From an uncultured Flavobacteriales bacterium (GTDB lineage Bacteria; Bacteroidota; Bacteroidia; Flavobacteriales_D; Sanyastnellaceae), in the NCBI GenBank assembly GCA_905479395.1, contig CAJQMI010000070.1, positions 1 through 36,395 on the forward strand: DNA of 36,395 bases, in the 5' to 3' direction. Of the stretch, positions 1-8,697 are shown piece after piece. Each line of letters starts with the position of its first letter. Positions within the stretch are counted from its first letter, which is position 1. A program made the translations under genes and the position numbers. Below the pieces are notes generated by a model. The model worked only from the letters and a program-made list of their open reading frames with translations, was not told the origin of the DNA and did not search any database.

Positions 1-1098
1 TTTGATTATGCTGGAGACCATTTTGGAGTTCCTATTTGGATGCAATATGGTGCATCAGATTTGTTGCCAACCGATCGCTATTATAGTAACACAGGAAATA
101 AGACTGACCGGTATGCGTTTTCTGCGCTTTCGTCCCAGGCTTTTGATGGAAAAATGCAATGGCGCGGTGAGCTTCAAGTGCGCAGTGTTGGCTACGATGT
201 TGCAGGCACTGACAATGACTTGCGCGTCTTACAGGTGGATACATCCATGACGTTTGTCAACCCCAAATTTGGAGTTGACTGGTTGTTTGATGATGCCAAT
301 CGAATGTTTGTGTCCGTGGCTCGGGGTAGCAGAGAGCCGGTGCGCAACGATTTTATTGACCGATCAGGTTCAGCGTTTCCAAAAGCAGAAACACTCACCG
401 ATTTGGAGTTGGGATGGCAATACGGAACTGAAAACTGGAGCATCGAGGCCGTGGCGTATCGCATGCTCTACCAAAACCAATTGGTACTAACGGGAGCGTT
501 GAATGATGTGGGTTCGCCGGTTCGGATGAACGTAGATGCGAGCCAGCGAACAGGATTGGAACTGAGCTTGAATTGGCGTCCGGGTGGCGGATTCACGTGG
601 TTTGGTACAGCAACCCGTTCCATCAATACCATTGATGAGTTCAGCGAGACACTCTTTGATTATGGCAATGACGAAGAGCCAATCGTGAACGTAATTCACG
701 AAAACACCAATATCAGTTATTCCCCAGAAATCACAGGGGCGTCAGTTGCAACTTGGGAGTTTTGGAGTCGAAGTAAAACTTCGCATTCTACGTCAGCATC
801 GATCGAATGGAACGCTCGATACGTGGGCAAGCAATACCTTGACAACACCTCAAATGAAAACCGCGCACTTCCAGCTTATGGCGTGAATGATTTTCGCTTC
901 CGATGGATTCGAAATCGTACAGAATCAGGTAGCATTGCACTTTCAGCGCACATTCGTAATTTCCTGAATGCCGATTACAGTGCGAATGGTTTTACTTACA
1001 GTTACCTATACGGTGGGATGGAAAGCATGACCACGGAGGTGTATGTATACCCTCAAGCAGGTGCACATGGAATGATTTCATTGGAAATCAACTTTTAA
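1..1098 (+). CDS. TonB-dependent receptor, C-terminal fragment (cut by window edge)
   Basis: The reading frame is open from base 1, so the gene enters from the left and only about 365 C-terminal residues are visible. What is seen is alternating amphipathic beta-strand sequence rich in aromatic and polar residues (for example WRGELQVRSVGYDV, WSIEAVAYRMLYQNQLVLTG, TGLELSLNWRPGGGFTWFG), and a final strand GMISLEINF ending in Phe, the usual end of an outer-membrane barrel. This fits the barrel half of a TonB-dependent receptor; LYQNQLVLTGALNDVG is a stretch often found in such receptors. The plug and signal peptide lie outside the window, so the substrate (siderophore, vitamin, metal or glycan) cannot be told. 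The next gene converges on it only 9 bases after the stop. Confidence 0.85.
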   Translation, partial: FDYAGDHFGVPIWMQYGASDLLPTDRYYSNTGNKTDRYAFSALSSQAFDGKMQWRGELQVRSVGYDVAGTDNDLRVLQVDTSMTFVNPKFGVDWLFDDANRMFVSVARGSREPVRNDFIDRSGSAFPKAETLTDLELGWQYGTENWSIEAVAYRMLYQNQLVLTGALNDVGSPVRMNVDASQRTGLELSLNWRPGGGFTWFGTATRSINTIDEFSETLFDYGNDEEPIVNVIHENTNISYSPEITGASVATWEFWSRSKTSHSTSASIEWNARYVGKQYLDNTSNENRALPAYGVNDFRFRWIRNRTESGSIALSAHIRNFLNADYSANGFTYSYLYGGMESMTTEVYVYPQAGAHGMISLEINF

Positions 1099-1107
1099 TC
1101 TCCAAGT

Positions 1108-1866
1108 TCAAACGGGCCTTGAGGCCTTTGAAAAATTCTTTGGATCTGGAAGCCAGCTGAGGTCATTGGGCTGTTTTTCTATAGCATTCCCGATCACCAC
1201 CAAGTTGGCACCAGCATTCCAGGCAGCCTCAACAGATGCTGCGTCATTGAATCCACCGCCTACGATCAGCGGGCACGTGGTGTTTTCTCGGATGCCTGCT
1301 ATTATGGAAGCAGTGACTGCTTGAGATGCCCCACTTCCAGCATCTGCAAACAAAACGCGAAGCCCAAGCATTTCCCCTGCAACGGCCGTTGCTGACGCAA
1401 TATCAGGTTTGTTAAGTGGGATGGGCAGGGTTTGACTCATGTATGCTGCTGTTGTCAATGGGCCATCGCCAAATAACATGTATCCTGTGGGTACAATTTC
1501 AAGCTCCATGCGCCGAATTCGCATGGCCGCTTCAACATGACGACCAATGAGCAATGCAGGGTTGCGGCCAGAAATGAGGGACAAAAAAAGCAAAGCGTCA
1601 GCGCCCTTGACCACTTGATCTGGAGCTCCGGGGAAAATCGTGATCGGGCCATCGAACCGATCGCGAACGGTTTGGATGATGTCACCAACGTTTTGCTTGA
1701 TGAGCAAACTGCCCCCGATGAAAATGTCGGTGACTGCTGAATTTTGAAGGCGGTCGAGGAATCGGAGCCACTCCCGTCCGGATGGCAAATCATCTGGGTC
1801 TAACAGTGCGGCAAGCCGCTTTTTACCCAAGGTCTGATCGTGTTCTAAGTTCTCTAACCAAGTCAT
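1108..1866 (-). CDS. Geranylgeranylglyceryl phosphate (GGGP) synthase family protein
   Basis: A 252-residue TIM-barrel prenyltransferase of the GGGPS/PcrB family, which joins a polyprenyl diphosphate to sn-glycerol-1-phosphate to form an ether bond. Diagnostic stretches are LAALLDPDD near the N-terminus (binding site acidic residues), DIFIGGSL, FPGAPDQV, EIVPTGYMLFG, LFADAGSGA and the phosphate-binding VGGGFNDAASV followed by GANLVVIGNAIE. Length is normal for the family. The family is known from archaea, where it makes membrane lipids, from Firmicutes (PcrB) and from Flavobacteria. The lipid made in Bacteroidota is not settled. The start codon overlaps the stop of the upstream hydrolase gene (ATGA), so the two are probably translated together. 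The family call is firm; the chain length of the prenyl substrate is unknown. Confidence 0.88.
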   Translation of the reverse strand: MTWLENLEHDQTLGKKRLAALLDPDDLPSGREWLRFLDRLQNSAVTDIFIGGSLLIKQNVGDIIQTVRDRFDGPITIFPGAPDQVVKGADALLFLSLISGRNPALLIGRHVEAAMRIRRMELEIVPTGYMLFGDGPLTTAAYMSQTLPIPLNKPDIASATAVAGEMLGLRVLFADAGSGASQAVTASIIAGIRENTTCPLIVGGGFNDAASVEAAWNAGANLVVIGNAIEKQPNDLSWLPDPKNFSKASRPV

Positions 1867-2729
1867 GTCGGAAAGATACGATGAATCAACTTTTGCATCA
1901 TCTCCGGCTTTAACATGCCGTGTCCACAGGGCAATGAGTGGAAATGAATGCCCGGATTCTGACGAGTCAGTTGCTGCAGGCGTTTGCCATTGGCGAGGGG
2001 TATGATGCGGTCATGCCTCCCAAAAGCGACATCCATTCTCCCCGACCAATCCTGCAACGCTTGCGCAATTTCGCGAATCTTTGGCCAACACAGCCTATGG
2101 GCCCGCCATCCTCGCCAAACCATCATTCGCATTTCGTGATTGGAAATATGAAAGGCACAGAAACTGTGCAGATGAGGAGAGATGATGCGCCACTTCAAAA
2201 GGGTGTCGCTGATGCGAAGAACAAGATCGGCGTGCCGATCAATGGCAAACCATAGTTTTTTTCCCAGCTGTGAGTGAACGGTCAACTGGTAAAAAGGAGA
2301 CTTTTTAAGTCCATCAGGCGCTAGCAATGTGATTCGATTCCACATCTGCGGTGAATCTGCAAAGAGCGCGAGTGCAATGCGTCCGCCAATGCTATAGCCG
2401 ACGAGGTCATATTGCGGGCCATCGACACCTTCTTTTTTGGCAATCTCGACCAACAATTGATTCAGGATTGTTGGGTGCAACGGAGCATCTTCTGGAAAGC
2501 TGGGGTCAATGGGGCCAGAAGCGCCATGGTGCGGCAAATGAACGGAAATTAGGACTCCAGCTTCGGGCCACTGCAGCGCGAGAACCGATAGGTCTTCTAA
2601 TGGTCGTGCGAACCCATGAAAGGCGAAGACCGTGCGCAAAGGTTGTTCGGTGTTTGCGTTTTTTCCTACCAAGGGCAAAACAACATACTCCAAGCACCAC
2701 CCCGAGTTGCTATAACTCTGGCGTTTCAT
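1863..2729 (-). CDS. Alpha/beta-fold hydrolase
   Basis: A 288-residue alpha/beta hydrolase. The oxyanion region FAFHGFARP precedes the nucleophile elbow LVGYSIGGR, with Ser about residue 113. The acid is in AFGRHDRIIPL and the catalytic His in LPCGHGML near the C-terminus, so the triad is complete. There is no signal peptide, so it is probably cytoplasmic. The frame extends upstream to an ATG at 2780, adding 17 residues. I prefer the ATG at 2729 because a promoter-like GACCTTTG (minus strand, 2761-2768) would lie inside the longer version and the extra residues do not resemble the family. It overlaps the GGGP synthase gene by 4 bases, suggesting a shared lipid-related task, but the substrate cannot be inferred. 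Confidence 0.82.
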   Translation of the reverse strand: MKRQSYSNSGWCLEYVVLPLVGKNANTEQPLRTVFAFHGFARPLEDLSVLALQWPEAGVLISVHLPHHGASGPIDPSFPEDAPLHPTILNQLLVEIAKKEGVDGPQYDLVGYSIGGRIALALFADSPQMWNRITLLAPDGLKKSPFYQLTVHSQLGKKLWFAIDRHADLVLRISDTLLKWRIISPHLHSFCAFHISNHEMRMMVWRGWRAHRLCWPKIREIAQALQDWSGRMDVAFGRHDRIIPLANGKRLQQLTRQNPGIHFHSLPCGHGMLKPEMMQKLIHRIFPT

Positions 2730-2863
2730 CCGATGGTTTTTCTCTGCGAATTCCACGGTGCAAAGGTCGCAAGGATTCATTCAAATGGAGCAGCCATGCT
2801 GGGCTTGTTAAAAAGCAGTGCAAATTGTGGATGAATTTATCCCGATGCTACGTTGGAAGCATT

Positions 2864-2871
2864 TAATTTTG
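2864..2871 (+). promoter_or_regulatory. Candidate promoter -7 element upstream of carB
   Basis: TAATTTTG matches the Bacteroidota -7 consensus TAnnTTTG exactly. It lies 75 bases before the chosen carB start, in the intergenic space between the divergent hydrolase gene and carB. No good TTG/TTTG -33 element is seen 17-23 bases upstream, so the call is tentative. Confidence 0.4.
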
Positions 2872-2946
2872 CCACCGGTTAAACTACCGTTTTTTCTCTG
2901 TTCAGCATCCCCCGTCGAAGAATTGATTTGGCGGGATAAAAAAAAA

Positions 2947-5763
2947 ATGCCCAAAGACAAAAGCATCAAATCGATCTTGCTCATCGGGAGCGGACCGATC
3001 GTCATTGGACAAGCCTGTGAATTTGATTATTCGGGCTCTCAAGCATCACGTTCTCTCCGGGAAGAAGGCATTGAAGTGATTTTAATCAATTCGAACCCTG
3101 CGACCATCATGACCGATCCGGTAACGGCGGATCATGTTTACTTGGAACCCCTCGAGCCGGCTTCAATTGAGCGAATCTTGCAAAAGCACAACATCGATTC
3201 AGTGCTGCCAACCATGGGAGGGCAGACCGCTCTGAATCTTTGCATCCAATGCGATGAGATGGGGCTTTGGGAAGAATATGGTGTTCGGATGATTGGCGTG
3301 GATATCAATGCTATTGAAATCACTGAGAACCGAGAGCGGTTTCGGGAGTTGATGGAAGAGTTGGGCATTGCGATGGCTCCCCAAGCCACAGCTAAAAGCT
3401 TTTTAGAAGGAAAAGAAGCGGCTCAGCAATTCGGATTCCCTCTTTGCATCCGGGCGAGTTATACGCTCGGCGGAGCAGGAGCAAGTATCATTCATGACCC
3501 TGAAAAATTCGATGAGGCGCTCACCCGCGGCCTCCATCTGAGCCCCATTCATGAGGTGATGATTGATAAGGCGGTCATGGGATGGAAAGAATACGAGTTG
3601 GAATTGCTTCGGGATTCGAATGATAATGTGACAATCATTTGCTCCATCGAGAATTTTGATCCCATGGGCATACATACAGGGGATAGCATTACGGTTGCTC
3701 CAGCAATGACTTTGAGTGATACCACGTTTCAGCGCATGCGGGACATGGCGATTCGAATGATGCGAGAGATTGGTGATTTTGCGGGAGGATGCAATGTGCA
3801 ATTTGCGGTATCAAATGACGAGAAGGAAGATATCATTGCGATTGAGATCAATCCGCGAGTGAGTCGTTCATCGGCGTTAGCCTCTAAAGCGACGGGTTAT
3901 CCGATAGCAAAGATTGCCGCTAAACTTGCGATTGGATACCATTTGGATGAGCTGGCCAATCCCATTACTGGAACGACGAGCGCTATGTTTGAGCCGACCA
4001 TGGATTACGTGGTCGTCAAGGTGCCGCGTTGGAACTTTGACAAGTTCAAAGGAGCGAATCGGGAACTGGGCTTGCAGATGAAGTCTGTGGGAGAAGTAAT
4101 GGCGATTGGGCGTTCTTTCCAAGAGGCACTTCAAAAAGCTGCGCAATCCTTGGAGATTGGACGCAACGGTTTGGGTTGCGATGGTCGGGAGCTGCGCGAC
4201 CAAGATGCGATCATGGATAGCCTGAGCCATGCGAGTTGGAACCGCCTGTTTCATCTTTATGATGCACTGAAGTTGGGCATTCCGATTCGCAAGATTTATG
4301 AGGTCACAAAAATTGATTCTTGGTTCCTCCGTCAGATAGAGGAATTGGTGCAACTCGAGGAAGAGATTGGTCAATTCGATTTGAGTACGATGCCAAAGTC
4401 TCTCATGTTGGAGGCAAAGCAAAAGGGCTATGCCGACAGGCAAATCGCTCACATGTTGGAATGTGTCGAGTCGGAAGTTCACGAACATCGTCTGAGCCAA
4501 GGAATTAAGCGCACTTACAAATTGGTTGACACATGTGCTGCAGAGTTTGAAGCGAAAACGCCTTATTACTACTCCACTTTTGAGGATGAAAACGAGAGCA
4601 TTCGCACGGACAAGAAGAAAATAGTCGTGTTGGGGAGCGGTCCGAATCGCATCGGACAGGGCATCGAATTTGATTATTGTTGCGTCCATGGTGTGCTCGC
4701 GGCGAAAGAGTGTGGCTATGAGACCATCATGATCAACTGCAATCCTGAAACAGTTTCAACGGACTCGGATACTGCGGATAAATTGTACTTCGAACCGGTG
4801 TTCTGGGAGCATATTTACGACATCATTTTGCACGAGAAACCGGAAGGTGTAGTTGTGCAATTCGGCGGTCAAACGGCGTTGAAACTCGCTGAAAAACTCG
4901 AGCGCTTTGGCATTCCAATCATCGGAACGAGCTATCAGGCGCTGGACTTGGCCGAAGACAGAGGTTCTTTTTCAACCCTCCTGCGCGATTTGGAAGTTCC
5001 TTATCCTGAATTTGGAGTGGTTGAAACAGCTGATGAGGCGAATGCGTTGAGCAAAACACTCGGGTTTCCGTTGCTGGTGAGACCGAGTTACGTTCTTGGT
5101 GGTCAGCGTATGAAAATCGTCATCAACGAGGACGAGTTGGAACGGCATGTGATTGATATTTTCAGGGACATGCCTGACAATAAAGTATTGTTGGATCATT
5201 ATCTTGATGGTGCGATCGAGTGCGAGGCTGATGCCATTTGCGATGGAGACGAAGTACGGATTATCGGAATCATGCAGCACATCGAACCAGCAGGCATTCA
5301 CAGTGGCGATAGCTACGCTGTGTTGCCTCCTTATAACCTGGGCGATCTGATCATTTCTCAAATCGAAGAGTATACCAAGCGCATTGCTTTGGCATTGGAT
5401 ACGGTGGGATTGATCAACATTCAGTTTGCAGTCAAAGACGACACCGTGTATATCATCGAGGCGAATCCAAGGGCATCACGAACGGTTCCGTTCATTGCGA
5501 AAGCATACGGTCAGCCCTACGTGAATCATGCAGCGAAAGTCATGATGGGAGAGGCGAAGTTGAAAGATCTACCTTACAACCCTGAACTCGAAGGTTACGC
5601 TATAAAGATTCCAGTTTTCTCGTATGAGAAATTCCCAGAGGTGAACAAGGAATTGGGTCCTGAAATGAAGTCTACAGGCGAAGGAATTCGATTTATTCCA
5701 GATTTGCGAGACCCATTCTTTCGAAAGGTCTACAGCGAACGAAATCTTTACTTGAGCAAATAG
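2947..5763 (+). CDS. carB: Carbamoyl-phosphate synthase large subunit, lacking the C-terminal allosteric domain
   Basis: A 938-residue protein making carbamoyl phosphate for pyrimidines and arginine from bicarbonate, ATP and glutamine-derived ammonia. It has two homologous ATP-grasp synthetase halves. The first begins with ILLIGSGPIVIGQACEFDYS and the second, at about residue 555, with IVVLGSGPNRIGQGIEFDY; each has its ATP-grasp signatures (NVQFAVSNDEKE, INIQFAVKDDTVYIIEANPR). The protein ends (FRKVYSERNLYLSK) where the synthetase core of E. coli CarB (1073 residues) ends, so the MGS-like domain that binds UMP and ornithine is absent. The frame runs upstream to 2818, but homology starts at MPKDKSIKSILLIG, whose ATG follows an A-rich run typical of Bacteroidota starts. 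carA is not in the window. Confidence 0.97.
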   Translation: MPKDKSIKSILLIGSGPIVIGQACEFDYSGSQASRSLREEGIEVILINSNPATIMTDPVTADHVYLEPLEPASIERILQKHNIDSVLPTMGGQTALNLCIQCDEMGLWEEYGVRMIGVDINAIEITENRERFRELMEELGIAMAPQATAKSFLEGKEAAQQFGFPLCIRASYTLGGAGASIIHDPEKFDEALTRGLHLSPIHEVMIDKAVMGWKEYELELLRDSNDNVTIICSIENFDPMGIHTGDSITVAPAMTLSDTTFQRMRDMAIRMMREIGDFAGGCNVQFAVSNDEKEDIIAIEINPRVSRSSALASKATGYPIAKIAAKLAIGYHLDELANPITGTTSAMFEPTMDYVVVKVPRWNFDKFKGANRELGLQMKSVGEVMAIGRSFQEALQKAAQSLEIGRNGLGCDGRELRDQDAIMDSLSHASWNRLFHLYDALKLGIPIRKIYEVTKIDSWFLRQIEELVQLEEEIGQFDLSTMPKSLMLEAKQKGYADRQIAHMLECVESEVHEHRLSQGIKRTYKLVDTCAAEFEAKTPYYYSTFEDENESIRTDKKKIVVLGSGPNRIGQGIEFDYCCVHGVLAAKECGYETIMINCNPETVSTDSDTADKLYFEPVFWEHIYDIILHEKPEGVVVQFGGQTALKLAEKLERFGIPIIGTSYQALDLAEDRGSFSTLLRDLEVPYPEFGVVETADEANALSKTLGFPLLVRPSYVLGGQRMKIVINEDELERHVIDIFRDMPDNKVLLDHYLDGAIECEADAICDGDEVRIIGIMQHIEPAGIHSGDSYAVLPPYNLGDLIISQIEEYTKRIALALDTVGLINIQFAVKDDTVYIIEANPRASRTVPFIAKAYGQPYVNHAAKVMMGEAKLKDLPYNPELEGYAIKIPVFSYEKFPEVNKELGPEMKSTGEGIRFIPDLRDPFFRKVYSERNLYLSK

Positions 5764-5764
5764 G

Positions 5765-5983
5765 ATGCTAGCTGGATTGATTCGCACATTGGGCACCATC
5801 ATCATGGTGTGGTTTGTCTTCCGTTGGTTGGATCGCATGTTTGGCGGCAAATCTCGTCGATCGACACAACGGAAAACGAGCAAGAGCTCCAACGCGAATG
5901 GGGACCATTCATCGGGTGCCAGTCCGCAGCCAAAGGACACCAAGCTGGGAGATTACATCGACTTTGAAGAGGTAGAAGAGTGA
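5765..5983 (+). CDS. Small DUF4834-like membrane protein
   Basis: A 72-residue protein starting one base after the carB stop. Residues 1-22 (LAGLIRTLGTIIMVWFVFRW) form one hydrophobic membrane segment. A basic linker rich in Arg, Lys, Ser and Thr follows, and the acidic tail LGDYIDFEEVEE closes the protein. The combination of a short membrane helix, charged low-complexity linker and a terminal (G)(E/D)Y(V/I)DFEEI-type motif is characteristic of the Bacteroidota family DUF4834, whose function is unknown. The conserved tail suggests it binds a partner in the cytoplasm. It is likely cotranscribed with carB and possibly with the YfhO-family gene. Confidence 0.72.
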   Translation: MLAGLIRTLGTIIMVWFVFRWLDRMFGGKSRRSTQRKTSKSSNANGDHSSGASPQPKDTKLGDYIDFEEVEE

Positions 5984-6095
5984 TTTTTGTGGAAGAGAGT
6001 ATTGAACGATTCTGCGTGAAGTGCTTTCTGAAACGAATCAACAACAGGCATGCTTTCTGTGCTAAATTGTTCGGAATTCAAAGGCTCATAGTCAA

Positions 6096-8675
6096 ATGAA
6101 AGATAACGTAATTGCATTTTTTAAGCAGCATGGGATGCATGGATTGAGCATCTTGGTCTTTGCAGTTTTGAGCGTCTCTTTGTTGTCCAAATCTTATGAC
6201 GGTTATATGGTGCGTCAAGGGGATATCAAAAGCCACAAGGGCATGAGCAAGGAGGCCTATGATCATGCTATTTTGCAGGGAGAACTTCCGGCGTGGACCG
6301 GATCAATGTTCTCTGGCATGCCCACGACCCACATTTCCAGAGGTGTTTCATCTTGGAATCTCCCAAGGATGCTCCATTCCTATGGGAGCCTTGCGTTTAA
6401 CTCTTCGGGTGTGTTCACTTTTTTCATGGCTATGCTGTCGGCTTACTTGCTCGCCATAGCACTAGGAGCATCCGCCCCCATAGCACTCTTGTGTGGAATT
6501 GGGTTTGGCTTGTCTTCATTTGAAGTGTTGTATTACGCTGCTGGACACAACACGAAAGTCAAGGCCATTGCTTACTTGCCGGGCATCATTGCCGGAGTGC
6601 TGTGGGTGTATCGAAAGAATTTGGGATGGGGAGTGGCGATTGCTGCGTTGTTCACGTCTTTGCACGTTTATTCAAATCACTATCAAATCACGTATTATGT
6701 CTTGTTCCTGCTGATCGCGGTTGGTCTTGCAGAAACGATCGGAATTTTCAAGCGGACCCGTGATTTGAAGAAAGCTCTTTTGCCGGGTCTAGCACTTTTA
6801 ATTGCTGGATTTACTGGGGCGTTTCCTAGCTTTTCGAGTGTTTTGGAGACAAGGAGTTACGCAGAGGAAACAATACGAGGCAAACGAATTTTGACCGACG
6901 CAACGAACCCTGACCCTGATCTTTTGGAGGAGTCTGAGGGATTGGACCGTGATTACATTTTGGAGTATAGCATGTCAGATGGCGAGTGGTGGTCTGTGAT
7001 GTGCCCGGACATCAAGGGAGGAGCAAGTCCTTTGTATTGGGGAGAACAAAGATTTTCTGGAGGTGCGCTTTATTTTGGAGCCATTCTGTGTGCGCTGTTC
7101 TTCATCTTTCTAATTGCAGGACGAGATCGACTGAAATGGCCATTGGCCGTGCTTACCGTCGTGGCTATTTTGTTGTCTCGCAGAGGTGGAGGGGTGCTCA
7201 CAGATTTGTTTTTGGATTATGTGCCTTTTTTCAACAAATTTCGCGACACCAAAATGATGCTGATCATTCTCCAGGCGGCGGTCGCAATTGGAACAGCGCT
7301 CGCTTTGCTGGAGATGAGCAAGCTTATTGCGACGGGTGGAGAAGAATTAAAGAAGCGTCGGGTGTGGTGGATGAGCGCATTGGGGTTTTTGACCTTGCTA
7401 TTTGCGGCTTTCTATGCGATGCCCGAGGTGTTCTTTGACTTCCAAAGCACCATCAAACAGGACGTGGCAGTGCAGCAGTTGGGCTATCCAGAGGCCTTGC
7501 GCAGGCGGCTGGAACTTTTTGAGTCAGATGTTCTGCGGACCATAGGATTGCTGGTTTTGACATTTGGGTTTGTAGCCGCAGCCTTGTGGCAAAAAATGGC
7601 CATGCGGTGGACAGTGTTGATTCTGACATTGGCGACCACTGTGGATCTCTGGAACGTGAACCAGCGTTATTTTAATTCTGACAAGGCCAATGGTGTTTAC
7701 CGCAATTGGGTGAAAGCATTTGATGCACGATTCCCGTTTGATCCGACTGCTCAAATGGGGAAGATTTTTGCGGCAGAATTCGATGATTCCCCTGAAATCA
7801 ATGCGGTTGCAGATCAGTTGTATTCGGGTTACATCGATGCTTCAAATCGCGGTGATCTCAGCTTGACTAGACGCCAGAAAGAGAAGTTGAAAACGATTTC
7901 AAAATACGGCGCCTTGCGAATGGCCGCGCCGTTTCGCATTTTCAACTGGGAAGGTCCTTTTAATGACAGTGCTCCGTCGTACTTTTTTCAATCGGTTGGA
8001 GGATATCACGCGGCAAAGTTGCGGCGTTACCAGGACTTCATTGAACGCGTTTTGAGTCCTCAACGGGACCGCTTTGTAACACTCGCTCAAAATGGTCAGT
8101 TGCAGCAAGGGTTGTCTCAAATGGTGGGTTTGCGCATGTTGAATACCCGTTATGTTTTGTTCGATCAATTTGAAGATCCTGTTCCGATGCCTGATGTTCC
8201 AGGTTTTGCTTGGGTCGCGTCAGACTGGGTCGAAGCACAGGACGACGACGAGGAAATGGCCATGACAGCTGCGCTTCAATCGCCACGTTCCGCGGTTGTT
8301 CATTCAGATTTCTCGAATGATCTCATGGGGATGGCTCCGGGAGCGGCGGGCAATGTTGCACTTGCGTCGTATCAACCTGACTTGTTGAAGTACACAACGA
8401 ATCTTGATGCGGAGGGCTTGGTGATCTTTTCAGAAGTGTGGTACCCAAAGTCGTGGCAGGCTACAATAGATGGAAAGGAAGTGGAAACCATCCGTGCAAA
8501 TTATGTTTTGAGGGCTCTTAAGGTTCCTGCAGGGAAGCACGAGGTTGAATGGAGCTGCAAAACAAGATCTTCGTCGTTGCCGGTGGTTGCCAATCTCCTG
8601 CTGTTGATTTTGATTGTCGGTTCCTCGTGGTTAGGCATTACGAAACCCAAAATGGGAGGCATTGACTACACATAG
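6096..8675 (+). CDS. YfhO-family integral membrane protein
   Basis: An 859-residue multi-pass membrane protein. About a dozen hydrophobic helices fill residues 15-520 (for example GLSILVFAVLSVSLLS, FMAMLSAYLLAIALG, YYVLFLLIAVGLAETIG). A soluble segment of about 280 residues follows, and then a last helix near the C-terminus (LPVVANLLLLILIVGSSWLG). The C-terminal stretch VIFSEVWYPKSWQATIDG and VLRALKVPAGKHEVEW is typical of the YfhO family. YfhO of Firmicutes takes part in glycosylation of lipoteichoic acid and related polymers with GT-C-like enzymes. In Bacteroidota the acceptor is unknown, so a role in cell-surface glycan modification is inference. The 112 bases upstream hold no clear promoter. 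Confidence 0.88.
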   Translation: MKDNVIAFFKQHGMHGLSILVFAVLSVSLLSKSYDGYMVRQGDIKSHKGMSKEAYDHAILQGELPAWTGSMFSGMPTTHISRGVSSWNLPRMLHSYGSLAFNSSGVFTFFMAMLSAYLLAIALGASAPIALLCGIGFGLSSFEVLYYAAGHNTKVKAIAYLPGIIAGVLWVYRKNLGWGVAIAALFTSLHVYSNHYQITYYVLFLLIAVGLAETIGIFKRTRDLKKALLPGLALLIAGFTGAFPSFSSVLETRSYAEETIRGKRILTDATNPDPDLLEESEGLDRDYILEYSMSDGEWWSVMCPDIKGGASPLYWGEQRFSGGALYFGAILCALFFIFLIAGRDRLKWPLAVLTVVAILLSRRGGGVLTDLFLDYVPFFNKFRDTKMMLIILQAAVAIGTALALLEMSKLIATGGEELKKRRVWWMSALGFLTLLFAAFYAMPEVFFDFQSTIKQDVAVQQLGYPEALRRRLELFESDVLRTIGLLVLTFGFVAAALWQKMAMRWTVLILTLATTVDLWNVNQRYFNSDKANGVYRNWVKAFDARFPFDPTAQMGKIFAAEFDDSPEINAVADQLYSGYIDASNRGDLSLTRRQKEKLKTISKYGALRMAAPFRIFNWEGPFNDSAPSYFFQSVGGYHAAKLRRYQDFIERVLSPQRDRFVTLAQNGQLQQGLSQMVGLRMLNTRYVLFDQFEDPVPMPDVPGFAWVASDWVEAQDDDEEMAMTAALQSPRSAVVHSDFSNDLMGMAPGAAGNVALASYQPDLLKYTTNLDAEGLVIFSEVWYPKSWQATIDGKEVETIRANYVLRALKVPAGKHEVEWSCKTRSSSLPVVANLLLLILIVGSSWLGITKPKMGGIDYT

Positions 8676-8697
8676 GAACGAAATTGAACGAGAAGTC

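Noticed and set aside
2818-2946. Longer N-terminus for CarB
   Set aside because: The family begins at the MPKDKSIKSILLIG stretch; the extension covers the promoter element at 2864-2871 and has no counterpart in known CarB proteins.
3877-4689. 270-codon antisense frame inside carB
   Set aside because: It lies wholly within a firmly identified gene, lacks family features, and is explained by the codon bias of carB.
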